NCBI GenBank assembly: GCA_022113835.1
Contig: JAILWY010000007.1
Location: forward strand, 4,097,001-4,161,000
Length of the DNA: 64,000 nucleotides
From: Atopsyche davidsoni
Lineage: Eukaryota > Arthropoda > Insecta > Trichoptera > Hydrobiosidae
Direction: 5' to 3'
In this document: one piece after another, positions 1 through 13,040 of the stretch
Layout: each line of letters starts with the position of its first letter
Position numbering within the stretch: position 1 is the stretch's first letter
Program-made: the position numbers and the translations under genes
The notes under the pieces: model-generated
Database searches by the model: none
The model's input: only the letters and a program-made list of their open reading frames with translations
Told to the model about the DNA's origin: nothing

Positions 1-3000
1 CATCAGATAACAGACTAGGAATTGTTTTATATAACGCGAAAAAATTCCTTTGAGTTATATCAAAATGGGTATCCACAGAAAAATTGTCAATAAATTGTCA
101 CTTTTATATTTTTTATTTGAAAAATATATAGGCAAAAATAAATTAAACTCAGAATTTGTTGTTTAACGGTCGAAAGCTTTCACCTGTAATACGCTGCCCG
201 TTTTCAAATATGAAATATTTATGAGAGTGCACTTCGAAATTCTGTATTTTCCTGTTGTAGCTCAGCGCCGCACACACATATTTCAAAAAATTGATTAAAC
301 AAAAATATGTTTTTCATTTCTGACTTGTGTTGTGTGGAAAGAATATATGATACAATATTTGGATATTTAAAAAACTTTGATTATTAAATTGACGAAAAAC
401 GCATACGCTTTGGCTTAAATTGATTATAACATGTTAGTGAAAAGTTTTAATGTAAATATTAAAATCTACCGTTGAAAATTATTTTTCTTCTTTAGATTAA
501 GTTACTATTATATAATCAACGAAAAAAAGGATTTTCGTCAAAAAAATAATATATTTTTTCATAAAATCCATTCTTTGCTATTTTGTATCATCATTTTTTA
601 TTATTCAATATTTCTCTTATAATATAATTCCTTGTATAAATTGAAAATTTTACTAATAGTAATACTCACCACATTGTTAGAAAAAAATATATTTTAGAAT
701 ATATTCAATTATCTTACTCTTTAATTTTTAAAAATGAATTCAAGACAATAAGCCTTACAAAAAGTATGCTTTAAAGTAGCTTAGTCTTATACTTTGCTAC
801 TCCGTTAAGGACATTTTAAACAACAGCATTTTACACTGGTTTTAGTGTATCTGGTCTTATTTACATTATAAAAAAACGGTTTCTGTTTTCTCTTAAGGCA
901 ACTATACCGATCTAACTACTATTGACTAAAAAATAGCTCGACTCAGAAACATTCCCTGTAGTAAAGTCTTTCGATAAAAGCCTTTGTCAAAGGCATTTTG
1001 CAATATGAAATAAAATAAAAAACTCTACTGGTAAAGTAAAAAGTAACAATCAAGAAGAGTATAACTTATCATTGCATTTCCTTTGGTTTAATTAATGAAG
1101 GTTCAGCTTTAAATCCAACCCTTGGCAATAGCCGATTCTGTGTAATTTGATTTCGAAGTTTCCGGTCAGATTTGCGTTTGATGTGATTTATAATGTCCGT
1201 GGCCCGTGTCGGTGACGAGATTTCAATGTGGAGTTATTCGGTATTTTAATATTTCCTATTTGTGGGCGGAAAAGTTTGCCAATCTAAAATTGTTTGCTAA
1301 TTGTTCTTTGGAGTTTTCGTTTTGCTGTAATATTTCGGTTTTTAATACGAATTATTAAAATCGCCGAGGAATATGCTTTGTGGTGAGATACCTGGGAAAT
1401 TGTCTATGAAATAAGACAAGTACGATCCCTTGGGAAATTTTCCGCACAAGACGATTTTCCACGCTGATTACTTTTAATAATATCTACCCTACTGTATCTC
1501 AAGCTTTGTTTATTTTGTGTGGAATTTTAATAATGAAAATCCAAATAACCACACCCTTTCATTAGGAAAAGCCTTCGTTTTTAATATAATTTTTTTTTTT
1601 AACTGTGAATTTCTTAAATTTTATAACAAAGTAGATTATTTCCTATTTTTTATAAGTAAAAATCTGTTTTATTAACTCACTAACGATAGCCAAATAACGT
1701 TAACGACACAATGCAATCTATCGAATCCGTGCAATTAATATATGGTAACGATGAATTCATAAAACTAAATAATTGATCATATTTTTTCCTTTTTGTTTAG
1801 GATGATACTTTAAACTCCAAGTGCCAAATTTTTCATCAGTATTTTTTTAATCATAAAATTTTATTTTTATTTATTTATTTATTCACCAATTCTTCTGCTT
1901 TTGATTAGCAAAGTTAATAGTAAGTTGTAATTAATTTATTACTCATTTTAGTTTGCAGCCAAGTTCATTCAAACTTTTTCCATTCATTTATTTCACAAAC
2001 GGCCAGATTGTATCTAACGAAAGATTCGTTTTTATTTTTCTGAGAAAGAAAATTTATTCTCCAATGGCAATTATAAGAAATGTTGACTTTCATTTTGTAT
2101 TTAAAATTTTTCCTGAAATTCAATTAACTCTTTTTTTCAAGCGAAAAACAAACGCAGCTACATTCCCAAATTAAATAAACAATTAACAGTTTAATTATTA
2201 AGTTAATTTTTTAAAGAATTTACATCTATTTGATCAAAGAAAATAGTTGAATTTTGAATCTCAGCAAACGGTTTTTTATATTTTTTTAATTATCTTTGTT
2301 GTTATTTGGATTAAAATTTACGGTTGTATTTAAAATAAATGCGATTGAAAAATTACTACAAACTAAGCTATTATCTTGTAAATGAATAATTTAACTGCAC
2401 GTGTTAGCTACATAATTTTGTTTTGCGACTATCTTTGAGATATCATCGCTTAAACCAACAGAATAAACAAATAATATTATAGCTCTTTAAACAGTAGCAG
2501 TGATAACTGTTGAGATAAGAAATTATATTTTCAATGAAAGCACGTCACTCCCCGTCAAATAGAGAAATCATTACGTAGATATGAAGTCTCGTTACTAACC
2601 GAGATTTAAATAATCAATACCGTAATTTATTCGTCATTTCCCCCCAGCAAATTTAATTTAGAAGGCTGGCATTTCTAGTGTCTCGCTTGATCTAACAAAG
2701 CCGTATATTTTGTCTTGCGATAATAAATGAGTCCTGAGTGGTGCTCCGGAGGTCCGCATTGTCTCAGCCGAGTCTCAAAGCCGACAATGGGACGGTAACG
2801 ACAATTAATTATAAACGCATGCATCTATGTACCGCACATGGAAGATCGTTTGGCTAGACGTGATGAATGGGTTGTCCCTAGACAGACTGAAACCGAACTC
2901 GGAATTTATAATAACACAAATATAGTACCCGACCCAACCCTTCCCATTTACGGACAAATCTACTTTGTTATTGATTACTGAAGTAATACAAATACAATCG

Positions 3001-6000
3001 AACAATAAAATATATAACTGAAAATCAATTAAATATATATATACACTCTTCGCTCTCACCATTATTATGCTTGTGTCTGGCTACCATTCTGTACTCTGAG
3101 CGTGTGTAAAAGATCAGTAATGACTAATGACTGATTCTATTAATATAAAACTGCGGTGTAGAAGGACTTGGAGACCCTATGCACTATTTTCCCTTTAAAA
3201 AACCACGAACACTGGTTCAGCATGAGTATATGGTCCTCCTCTGAGGAGGCACTCGATGAAGAATTTAAATTTAATTTTTTTTCGTTAAGTTATCATAAAT
3301 ACGATTTCAAACCAAATTATCTCTTGACCAAACAGAAAAATACATAAGACGTTAAAATCAGCGTTTGACTTACATTTCAAGTCAAGAGTCGAACCAAGAA
3401 GCTCTGTGATAAGGCACCAATAGTATAATTATAACAATTCAAAAAACTTACCTTGAAGGATTTTCATCTTTTATAACTTAATTTTGATTTTTTACACTTG
3501 TTCTTGATAATCAATTTAAAAAAAAATTATTCAAATATAAAACACAAAACAGGAGCGATATTTTTAAACATCACTTCAATTAGGATTTGCAACAAATTTC
3601 AGAAAAGCATTTCGATTTCCATTACATCCTACACCAATTACGTGATTAATAGTGACCACAAAATATTTATGCCAACGCTTTGAATAAATTGAAAATCCCA
3701 TAGTAATTTGAATGTTATTTAATCAAAATAGGAAATTTAAATTCCTATTTAACTTTAATTTATTCTTGATATTTGTTGGAAATTCTAATATTTGATGATA
3801 TAAGCTTTCAAATTAAATTTGATAATTATTACATAATGCACTATTTTTAATAAAAATAAACTATTCAGATATATATTTTAAGAAATAATACATAAATATC
3901 TCAACGATTAAAATTTGCGCAGGCAAAGACTTTCTTCTGTGGGTTTCAGTATGCTATATAGAAGTATTTTGTCTTAACCTTATTTTACATATTGACTCTG
4001 ACTTAAGGTCCATCTTCAATAGCCTTTTGAAGATGATTCCTACAGATAAAACCAAAAATATTAAAGGTATAAAAATACTTTTTGCTCTGCATGCATAAAA
4101 TATAATGTTTAAACAAGCAAACACTTAAAAAAATACTACTGCAGTGTTTACATTTTTTTAAAATTGTTTTTACGCCGCAAATCTAAATACTCCTTGTGTT
4201 AACAGAAATGCTTTGATAATAAAAAAAAATCACATAACTCATACGAATATAGAGAAAAATTAAACTTTACTTAAAAAATCGGTTATATCACGCTTTATTT
4301 TACCACAACCTGAACACATAAAAAGTTTTAAATGAGTAAATATATAAAACCAGAACACAATTTACATTCAGTTTATTTTCATTTAAATAAAAAGAATCTT
4401 GTCAGTTCTTGGAGATGCGAAAAGATTTACCCTGCTGCTGGTAATCTAATGGATAAGTAACACAGCAAATACCGTAAGAGGGTTGCTTTGGTCAGAGTAC
4501 TAGAATATTGTATGCCGGTTAATGTATTTTTATCCTAAGGCCTCTGAAAACAACCCTCTTGAAGGACAACCCGGAAACATCTCCCCGGTAATGACTAATG
4601 AGTGAGCTATACTTTGTACTTAGGTACATATGCTTGCTTGACAGTGAAATGTATTGTCATTCTGTTAGCCAAGAAACCTGCTTTAGAATTTATTGAGCGA
4701 CGACTTTCTTATTCATTATTATTATGTTTGTTGCGGTGATGGGTCAAGGCACTCTAACATTTTACTTATAACAATTACACATGAACTAAAAAAAACATTT
4801 AAATTAAATATAATATTTTTTACATAGAATTTTTTAAATCATTTCTTCCGCAAGTTTTTAAAGACATACTACCATTGAAAATAAATGTTCATTAATAATA
4901 TATGATACTGTATAAGTGTCATAATATTCACTGAGGGTGCAATTATTTTTGATCGCTCAGTACGATGTATTGATTTCCACGTCAGCTGTTGGCCTCTCAC
5001 GATGTGTCAACCAATTAAACGATTTATCATTTTGAACATGAAAAAATAGTCGTCTGTGGTATTTATCAAGCTCTATATCTATTATTTACTTTATTTATTC
5101 TCGGAATACCCAAAATAAATAACGGATTTTTATTCGAGAACGCATTTAAAAATATGGCAGTAAAGCTTTTTCTGCGAGTTCAAACTAATTTTGATGAAGA
5201 CTGATGATTGATCTTTTATTATATTCTATAGAAAATTTAGCTGCAAACAGTTTAATTTAAATCGTTTAAAAAAATAATGTTTAACTGTAAACCGTTTTTC
5301 ATGACAATATTGTATAATAAATAGTTTCAAAATATTCCAAGATTTCTACTGCCTTTGTTAAAAATAAACCGTTCCCAGGTAACAGGTCATATCATTTTGA
5401 ACTTCTGGTTCTGACTTTTGGAGCCGACAGCCTGAACTTCTTCCTCAAAATGTCGAAACCAGAGATATAAATGACGCGGATCAACACCCTAGAACCGTTT
5501 TTTTTTTAATATGAATATCATTTACATAGAAAATGCAGGTTGGCCTTATTTGATAAAGGTGGTGGCATTATAATGTGATCTCATGTATTAAATGGATTTA
5601 CACTGTGATTTATTGAAGAAGTCGTATTTAATTATTATTAGCAATTAAAATAACAGTTATTACTAAAATTTGTATATAAAAAGCGATGTTTGGTTATTTA
5701 ATATTCGAGATTTCAACAATATTGATATTCTATTTTTGTGTAAATTTTAACAGTGACATTTGATTGTTATAAAAATATTAATAACGAGAAGTCTGCTACT
5801 TTACTTCATCATTATCATGTTTAATATTAACACAGCAAGAAGTAGTATTCTAGTGTTTCTCTAAAATTTCACGTATATAATAAGTCTTCGCATGCTAAAT
5901 TAAGACAAACAAGGAGCCGGCAGGCGACAGGCAGTATTATTTCAAACCGCGCAAGATAACACAACCAACTATGCATTCATTATTTCAAGAATTCAAATGT

Positions 6001-9000
6001 CAGTTAATGTAAAAATTACACGTGGAAGAATCGGGTTTTGAGGGAAAATTTTCGACGTGAAATTTATCGAAAGCAATAATTTATCGAAAACGAGTTCTTG
6101 AACCGCACTTTATCAAGTTCATTTTTCATCATCATTATAAACTAACTGACACCACTGCTTGCTGGTCCCTATCATACTTCATCTCGCCGATTAGTTTACG
6201 TGACAAACTAGCCAGGGGCATAGCAGGCACATAACCTAACTTTACCTAACACTGCAACTTGAATGAATATTCATGAACCTGAGACTGTTAACACTTACAT
6301 AAAAACTGTATCTATTATATTCGTAATAAGTACGTTACGGCTGTTCAACTAGTAAGATTACTTTTATTGAAAAACTTAATTAAACCAATTTATTTCTAAA
6401 AATAAGAATAAGACATACCTTCTTATGGCTGAAAAAATTCCTTCGTCTTTGCTATTACTTTTAGTTAAAAAATTAAGGTTTTAGTTTTACACTTGGTTTG
6501 GTAGTAATCTCGTGAGAAAAAGAATTTAAAATGATACTTCATCTTTATTAAACAACGATTGATAAGGAAAATGTGTAATAATATCTGTTAACACTAAAAT
6601 AAAACTGATCATCAAATATTAAAAGCCAATATCCTGATAAGCTTTAAAACAGCCGATCTACTTACGTTTATTTCTTGTTAACTGAATTAATTAAAATAAA
6701 TCTTGATTATTCACGTTGAATATAAAAAAAAATCTTGATATTAAGTTGTGACTTCTTGCATTTCATACTCTTTTTTTAGAAATGATTAATTAATAATTCA
6801 ATCTGGCTTATACAACTGTCAAACAAACTCACACCATGCTTCGGATGATTGCTTCAAACAAATTTAACCAAATAACTTTTACCAAAAGTATATCTGCCAA
6901 CTAATGGCGTCTCGTATCTTAGATATGACTCAACAATTCTTATTTTCTTGGGTTCCGAATATCGATTAGGACATTTGATTTTCATCCCGTATTCGAGTCG
7001 ACGTCAAAAAAATATTATCAATAATTTTCGTCCCACGTACAATATTGTACCGCGCCTGGCACTCAGACATAAAAAAACATCCTTATTCCATCCCTAACGG
7101 AAAAAAATATCATAAAACTGGTATAAAGTGTATTTATTTAGAAACAGGGGAAATATGGACTTGAACTTTGACCCTGATAAAATTATTTTACCGTTAAATT
7201 TATTTTATAGCTTTGACCGGTAGTATCAAAATTGCGTTTGGATGTTTTACATTATTCTGATGTCACGTGTGGTTTCAGTAGTTATGTTGACTGAAAATTT
7301 CATGTTTATATAAAATACTATGAATATATAAAAAAATATATTAACAGTCAGCAGTCTCAAAATGTGATATTGATCGTTTTTGATTAACAAGAAATAAACT
7401 ATTAGAACCTGTTCAAAGATATATTTGTTTTGTTGTTTATAATAAATTGAAAACTGCTGACTTTTAATATCATGTTCCTGTAATTCTTACATAAAAAGAC
7501 ATTCTTTATGATTGTTATGTAATTCCGGTACGTACGTTCGTAAGCGACATGTAAATTTTCATGTTTTTCGTGTAAACAGTGCTTTGTTGAAATCCTTTGT
7601 TGAAATTTTCGTCTTTTGTCCTCAGTAAATAGTAATTTCATATAGAAATAGGTATAATCTTAGGTTTTCGTTCTGAAATGTTTCATAAACAACAGTTTAA
7701 ATTACCGAATAACAAGAAAACCCAATTTACATTAACAAAAGCTAACACAAATGCTTAAAAGATACGTCATGATAAACAATTTTCAGGTATCTTGTTTTAT
7801 TTTATTAAGATTTTTTTACTGTAAAATATATATTTGTACAGCCTTATAATAGTAAAATATAAAGTGTGCTTACAAAAATAAATACAACGACACTTCGCAA
7901 ATTATGTGAAATAACCAAATTAAATTTTATCAATAATTTGTTATATATATATAAGCGAATATATTTAACTTACCTTTCCATAGGTATATCAATGGAAACA
8001 AATGGTCAACCTTCAACACAGTTTAAGAATTACCAAAATACTGTTTTATTTAACATTCGCTTTTAATTGGTAGCATACTTAAGAAATAAATATTTGTGCA
8101 ATAAAGTGCCTAAATATTTTATCCATAAAAGAGACAAAAATTTGACCCAAAGACTGTATGAAGAGATTTTTATAAAATATTTAATAATTTTATAAGTTTT
8201 AAATATCTTTGATAGATAATCTAAATTAACTTAAAATTCTAGTTTAAATAAAACCAAGACCAACCGATCGTAGATTTAGAACCTTCGTAAAGTAATTTTA
8301 GCTTTTCTCCTGAATAGAAATTATAAAATGATTAGCATTTATTGTTAAAATGTATTCAATATTTTTGACAAAGAATATTTGGTGGATTTCCCTTTTAATA
8401 TTTAAAGTGAAATATTTTTGTGATTTTTCGACATGTTTATATTAAGTTGGCATTATTAAACTATGAGACAGTCTGTATAATAACAGTATTTTATTTAAAA
8501 TATGTATGCAAAAGTGTTTATCTTATCCATATCAATACTCGTCATCTTGGATTTTTTCTTATAAATTTTATTTTGAATAATGTGATATACATCACATTTT
8601 AAAACATTACTTTTAAAATATACTATAGCTTAATAACTTAATAAATCTTTGAAAATATGTTCTTAATTACAAACTTTATAAAAAGAAAGCTCTAACTCTA
8701 ATATACAACCTCATCTCCACCCCTGCCTCGTGACCATAACGAAGAAAAAAAGCCTTCTTTTCGAATTTTTAATAAACTTTCATCAAATGTCAAAGGCCTT
8801 CTTCTTATTCTAAATAAGATATTTTCAAGACATTTAAGGGTTTTTATTATTACGTTTACATACTCATATTTCACCGTTCTTTGCCCAGTTAAAAATACTA
8901 CAAGATAAATGTTGTTTTATGAATGATTTTATATTTATTTATAAATATTTACCTATATTTTATTTTTCAAATTTATTTAATTCCTTAAAGCCTATTTATA

Positions 9001-11552
9001 ATATTTTTTGTCTGAGATAGACAATCTGTTTAACTTTATTATGAGCAAAAGCTTGTAATTAAGCTGGCATCTTCTGAGATAATTAATTAGCTAATTTGAC
9101 AGTCTACGATAAATCATTCTGATGAGTATTGACAAATATTCATTGAATTCCGACAAATAAGCAAATAAATGTAATGATGCATATTCGGTACTTAATAATA
9201 CAAGTTAGACATATAATCTTTTACATGCCTACAAAAAATCACCACGCTTTGTAAAAAAAACAAGAAATACAGCTTTCCAAACAAAAATAAACTCAAAGTC
9301 AAATAGTAAAAAGGTAAAAGTTAGATTAAGACACAATAAACCTTTTTTCATAGAACTATAAATCTACCAAATCACTTACACAGTGTTTTTGGCTGTTTTC
9401 AATATTCTATGTGTGGGACGAGGAACCACTTTTTTCTATAATATTGTTTTATAGTATTGTCTATGGTAAAAATAAACTTTGGTTTGGTACTCAGTCGGCA
9501 ACAGAGAGGTGGCCGAGGAACACGTATTTGGAGTTATTTATTTGAGTCTTCGTTCCTGGAAATTTGTCACAAGGCAACCCTATATAAGGACTTGAAAGAC
9601 CCGTGCACTTTACTTTAAAGCATATATGTGATGTCCATGTTTGATATTTTGTTATTTTTATTAAATAATGCATTTATTTTCTCTCACTAGTTCACGTCAA
9701 AATTTCATTAAAGACAGAAATAATGAATCGATTCATAATCGTTTAAAGTTGGTCAATGATATTTCATAGCATCCCTTCTGACAAATTATCTTCAAAAGAC
9801 CTCGGCGCAATGCTGAAGACTTTCCGTACAAGCCTCCAGAATGAAAAATCGGTCTTCTTATTAATAGTATCCACAGGGTTGCACACCCCCGACAGGGAAG
9901 GACCCCCACTTAGGCCTGCCTGAGCTAACAGCTGGGCTTTCGCCGAATCCGGCCCTGGGGCTCCAATGTGTTTACAAAGGCCTCCTTTCAATTTATTAAA
10001 GAAATAAATATTTATTTCGGTTTTTATTGAAACTAATTGTGTTTAGTTTGCCCAACGTGATTGTGCTTCTTAAAGCAATGCTTTACGAGTGATTTAATGT
10101 TTGTGTTTGAAATTTATTACTGACCGATTTCTCGAAAAATGTCTGCGTTACAAATGTCGTTGAGCATTATAATTTAATTTAAAATATAAAAAATACGTTA
10201 TACGTATTTGATAATGATTTTTTCTTTAAAGCAATAAATTTGAAATCAATTAATTTATAAACAAATGTCAAAATAAATAAAACGATGATTTCATAACAAT
10301 ATCTAACTGGGACTTCTTTTAATTTTGAACGTGGCTTGAAGTGTTATTTTTGACAACTCGTTCAGAGTAACTTTCAAGTAGACTCATTAGATAGAGTATT
10401 TTATAATGTAAAATAACTTCTAAAGTAAAGAGCTTCAGTAAGTGGTTTTCAGTTTGCTCTTTTCAGAGGAATACTCAGTATTAGTACCCAATATTAGTTC
10501 TGCAAACTTATGCATATTTAAAAGATAACGTTAAAATGCCATGTAATTGTTAAAAATATTAAAGTATTATCCTGAATCGATTTTATTGTTTTTTTCCATG
10601 AACTAAAAACGTCTTAAATTTTACTGTTTTAAATTAAATGAAACGATAAGCATATATGATTTTGTATCTCATTTTTTTTATCGCAAACATTTATTAAGGC
10701 TCAGTGATAAATATAAATCATAACAAGTATCAAAAGTTCTATAGAAAATGAAAATTCTTCGCTAGTAAAGGTTTTTTATTTATTTTACCTGTGCATGAAA
10801 GTACGATATATAAATTTAATCCTTATTTTCAACGAAATTTATCCGTAAGTCTTCTTTACATTATCTGTTATTCATAAAAACCATGAGTGAAACACCATCT
10901 AGCAATAGATAAACACCATTTGAATTCATCCTAAATATAATAAATAATTTCAATTAAAAGTTTCATTAAAATTGAGAAATTCAGCAATGTTTTTTGTAAG
11001 CTATATTTAATATTTTAGGTGTTAAACAATGAGTGGGTGTTTTTGTTTTTATTAGACTTTAAGGTAGAATTTTAAGTGCTTAATTGCCGTTTAATTAGCA
11101 ACTATTATAATCTTTTCATGGTCAAAAGTAATAATGTTTTAGATTGACCCGTACGTATTTTCATTACACGTTATTATCAATCAATTCATATCAGTTCAAG
11201 TTATGTTTTCAAAAACAAAACTCATACGGAAATGATTTTTTTTTATTTTAACGAGATTGATTAGACTAAAGGCACTTATCATCATTTTAATAATGGAAAA
11301 CGGTTTTAAAGAGCCAAATACTTTAAATATAGTGTTAGTAAATCTAATATACAAATATATATTAAAAAAATTATATTGAATATTACCAGTAAAGCGGAAT
11401 GGTTACAGAAACATTTATCGTTGAGAGAACAATTTACTTTTGAGATTGTGAGAGGTTATTAAAGATGTCATCAAGCCTTGATGAAATTATCTTAATTTTG
11501 GAAAAAGTATGTTAATGAGTTTTTATGTAATTAAGTTCAAAAATAACCATTC
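1..11552. other. AT-rich stretch without a recognised gene
   Basis: Read on both strands, this segment has only short open frames (75 codons or fewer) of low-complexity, AT-driven composition. None has a recognisable domain. Slightly GC-richer patches occur near 2690-2790 and 9880-9980; the latter is about 100 bp and could be an old repeat fragment. No splice-bounded GC-rich coding block like the globin exons further right is visible. It could be intergenic DNA or the 5' part of the globin locus, since the first globin exon was not found. Confidence 0.6.
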
Positions 11553-11560
11553 TTTTAATA

Positions 11561-12485
11561 CAATGGTCCCCAACCCTATGCCCGCGGGGACCATGGCGCC
11601 CGCCGATATTTTTGCGGTAGAAGAAGTGAGAAGAAAGCTATGCGAAAATGTCCCTGATATTTTTGCGATGGGACGATAATTAAACAGCGAAATATAATCG
11701 AAAATCATTATAACGTTATAATTTTCAAAATAATAATTCTTTTATCCAATGTATCAGTTGAGGACTTCTGGAATATTGTTGACATAAGCAAATTTCCACT
11801 CTTGAAAAGAGCAGCATACAAAATTGAATCGTTTTTCGGTTTTGCGAATCATTGCTTTTAACAATGATTATAAAATCAAAGTACAGATCTTGACTTACAG
11901 ATGAACATATTGATGATTTTAAAAATATTCCGATAAAGTCATTAAAATTTAAATGAAATATTGTTGGTGCATTAGAATCTTAATAAACCCTAACTAATAT
12001 TTTTCTAATTCTTACCCGTTGTTTACAATTTTTAGCAATAGATGTACATTTTAAAGTTGTTTTTAAAAATAATAATTCGATTCATTTTTGCCATTACAGC
12101 AATTTCCAGATTTTTAACAATAATTTTTATATTTTTGGAATTAAATATTTTTTGTGCATTGTACGTATTATTGACTAAGTACAACTATAAATATACCTTG
12201 AAAAAATAAATGGTGACTGCCACCCAACTGGCATTCTAGAATGTGCTCTTGGGTGCAAAAATGTTGGTATGATGTAACCGTGGTGGGTCTCATTGTGTTT
12301 TTTTGAGGCTCTGGATAGTTGGAGAGTTCCACACAATCTAAATAAGTTTTTTAACTCGAGTTTTAACTAATTGTCGAAGGTGATCAACGTACACAATCTG
12401 TGACAAGATTTCAAATAGACGGTGCCCGCCACCCGGCCGGCATTCTAGAATGTGCTCTTGGGTGCAGAAATGTTGAGGACCCTTG
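11561..12485. mobile_element. Degenerate hAT-type DNA transposon with TIRs and 8-bp TSD
   Basis: The left end begins CAATGGTCCCCAACC. The right end, read on the opposite strand, begins CAAGGGTCCTCAACA, giving imperfect terminal inverted repeats. The eight bases before the left end (TTTTAATA, 11553-11560) and after the right end (CTTTAATA, 12486-12493) match at seven positions, and an 8-bp duplication is the hAT hallmark. Inside is a decayed transposase C-terminus (11760-11925). Subterminal sequence is also repeated: the segment around GGCATTCTAGAATGTGCTC occurs near 12230 and again near 12440. The element is clearly inactive. Superfamily assignment rests on TSD length, end sequence and the transposase fragment. 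Confidence 0.75.
11760..11925 (+). pseudogene. hAT transposase C-terminal dimerisation region, relic
   Basis: Translation from 11760 gives EDFWNIVDISKFPLLKRA followed by a stretch containing KIESFFGFANH. This resembles the '..FW..v....P.L...A..ilsiFGSTYLCE' block near the C-terminus of hAT transposases. The frame breaks with a stop just after 11855. A second frame then continues with IKSKYRS, a stop, and LTDEHIDDF, matching the family's 'KSK.RSRLTDEHL.D.LR' motif. The frameshift and stop codons make it a pseudogene. It sits within the TIR-bounded element and has the same orientation as that element's left-to-right reading. The upstream catalytic region of hAT transposases is not present in the 200 bp between the left end and this fragment, so the element is also internally deleted. 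Confidence 0.7.
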
Positions 12486-12499
12486 CTTTAATAAATGTT

Positions 12500-12649
12500 G
12501 TCAAACTTTCATCGGGCTTCTTGTGGTCCCTGGATGAAAGATGCCGTGTGCTTTTTCCTTTCGTGTAGTGGATGATAGGGGAATTAAATTGTCATACTTC
12601 CATCGGGCTTCGTGTAGTCCCTGGATGAAAGATCCGTGTGCTTTTTCCC
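12500..12649. repeat. Two direct copies of a ~59-bp sequence, 91 bp apart
   Basis: Positions 12500-12558 and 12591-12649 are near-identical; both contain CATCGGGCTTC, TCCCTGGATGAAAGAT and CGTGTGCTTTTTCC. The start-to-start distance is 91 bp. The pair begins immediately after the right target duplication of the hAT element. It may be a remnant of a minisatellite or of another repeat family. No coding function is evident. Confidence 0.7.
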
Positions 12650-12819
12650 TGGTGTCGATATGGCTGTTAACACCAGAGATGGCGTTTACATGCGGAACCA
12701 AATGTAAAAGTTAAATCTCTTGTTTTTTGAGTCGTTTATGTGACGTGCGCGAATTTCTGGTAATCGCGTACCAAAAGAAAATCATTTTAAACAAATAGCT
12801 TCCGGGGCCACCCCTACCG

Positions 12820-13040
12820 TCCCCGCTGAAGGGTTCTCCTCTCGTGCCTCCTTCCCCTCCACGGCGGCTGACAATGGCTCGGTGCGGGCTGCGGCCGGCA
12901 CTTAACCCCGGCCCGCACACTCCACCGCTCCGAGGGCACCGCTGCCGAGCGCTTCCACTTCAACCCCCGCCCCGCCCGTGACCAACCCCTCGGGATCAAA
13001 ATTAGTACATGTGACGATGAGCCGTGGCGATTCACCCAAG
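12820..13040. other. Isolated GC- and CpG-rich island
   Basis: About 220 bp is strikingly G+C-rich and full of CpG dinucleotides (for example around 12880-12920), in contrast to its AT-rich surroundings. Open frames on both strands are short and resemble no protein I recognise. The + strand ATG at 12874 opens only a short proline/arginine-rich frame, and no splice donor with a globin-like upstream frame was found. Possibilities are a promoter or 5' non-coding exon (perhaps of the globin), a GC-rich repeat fragment, or recently acquired sequence. Confidence 0.45.
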
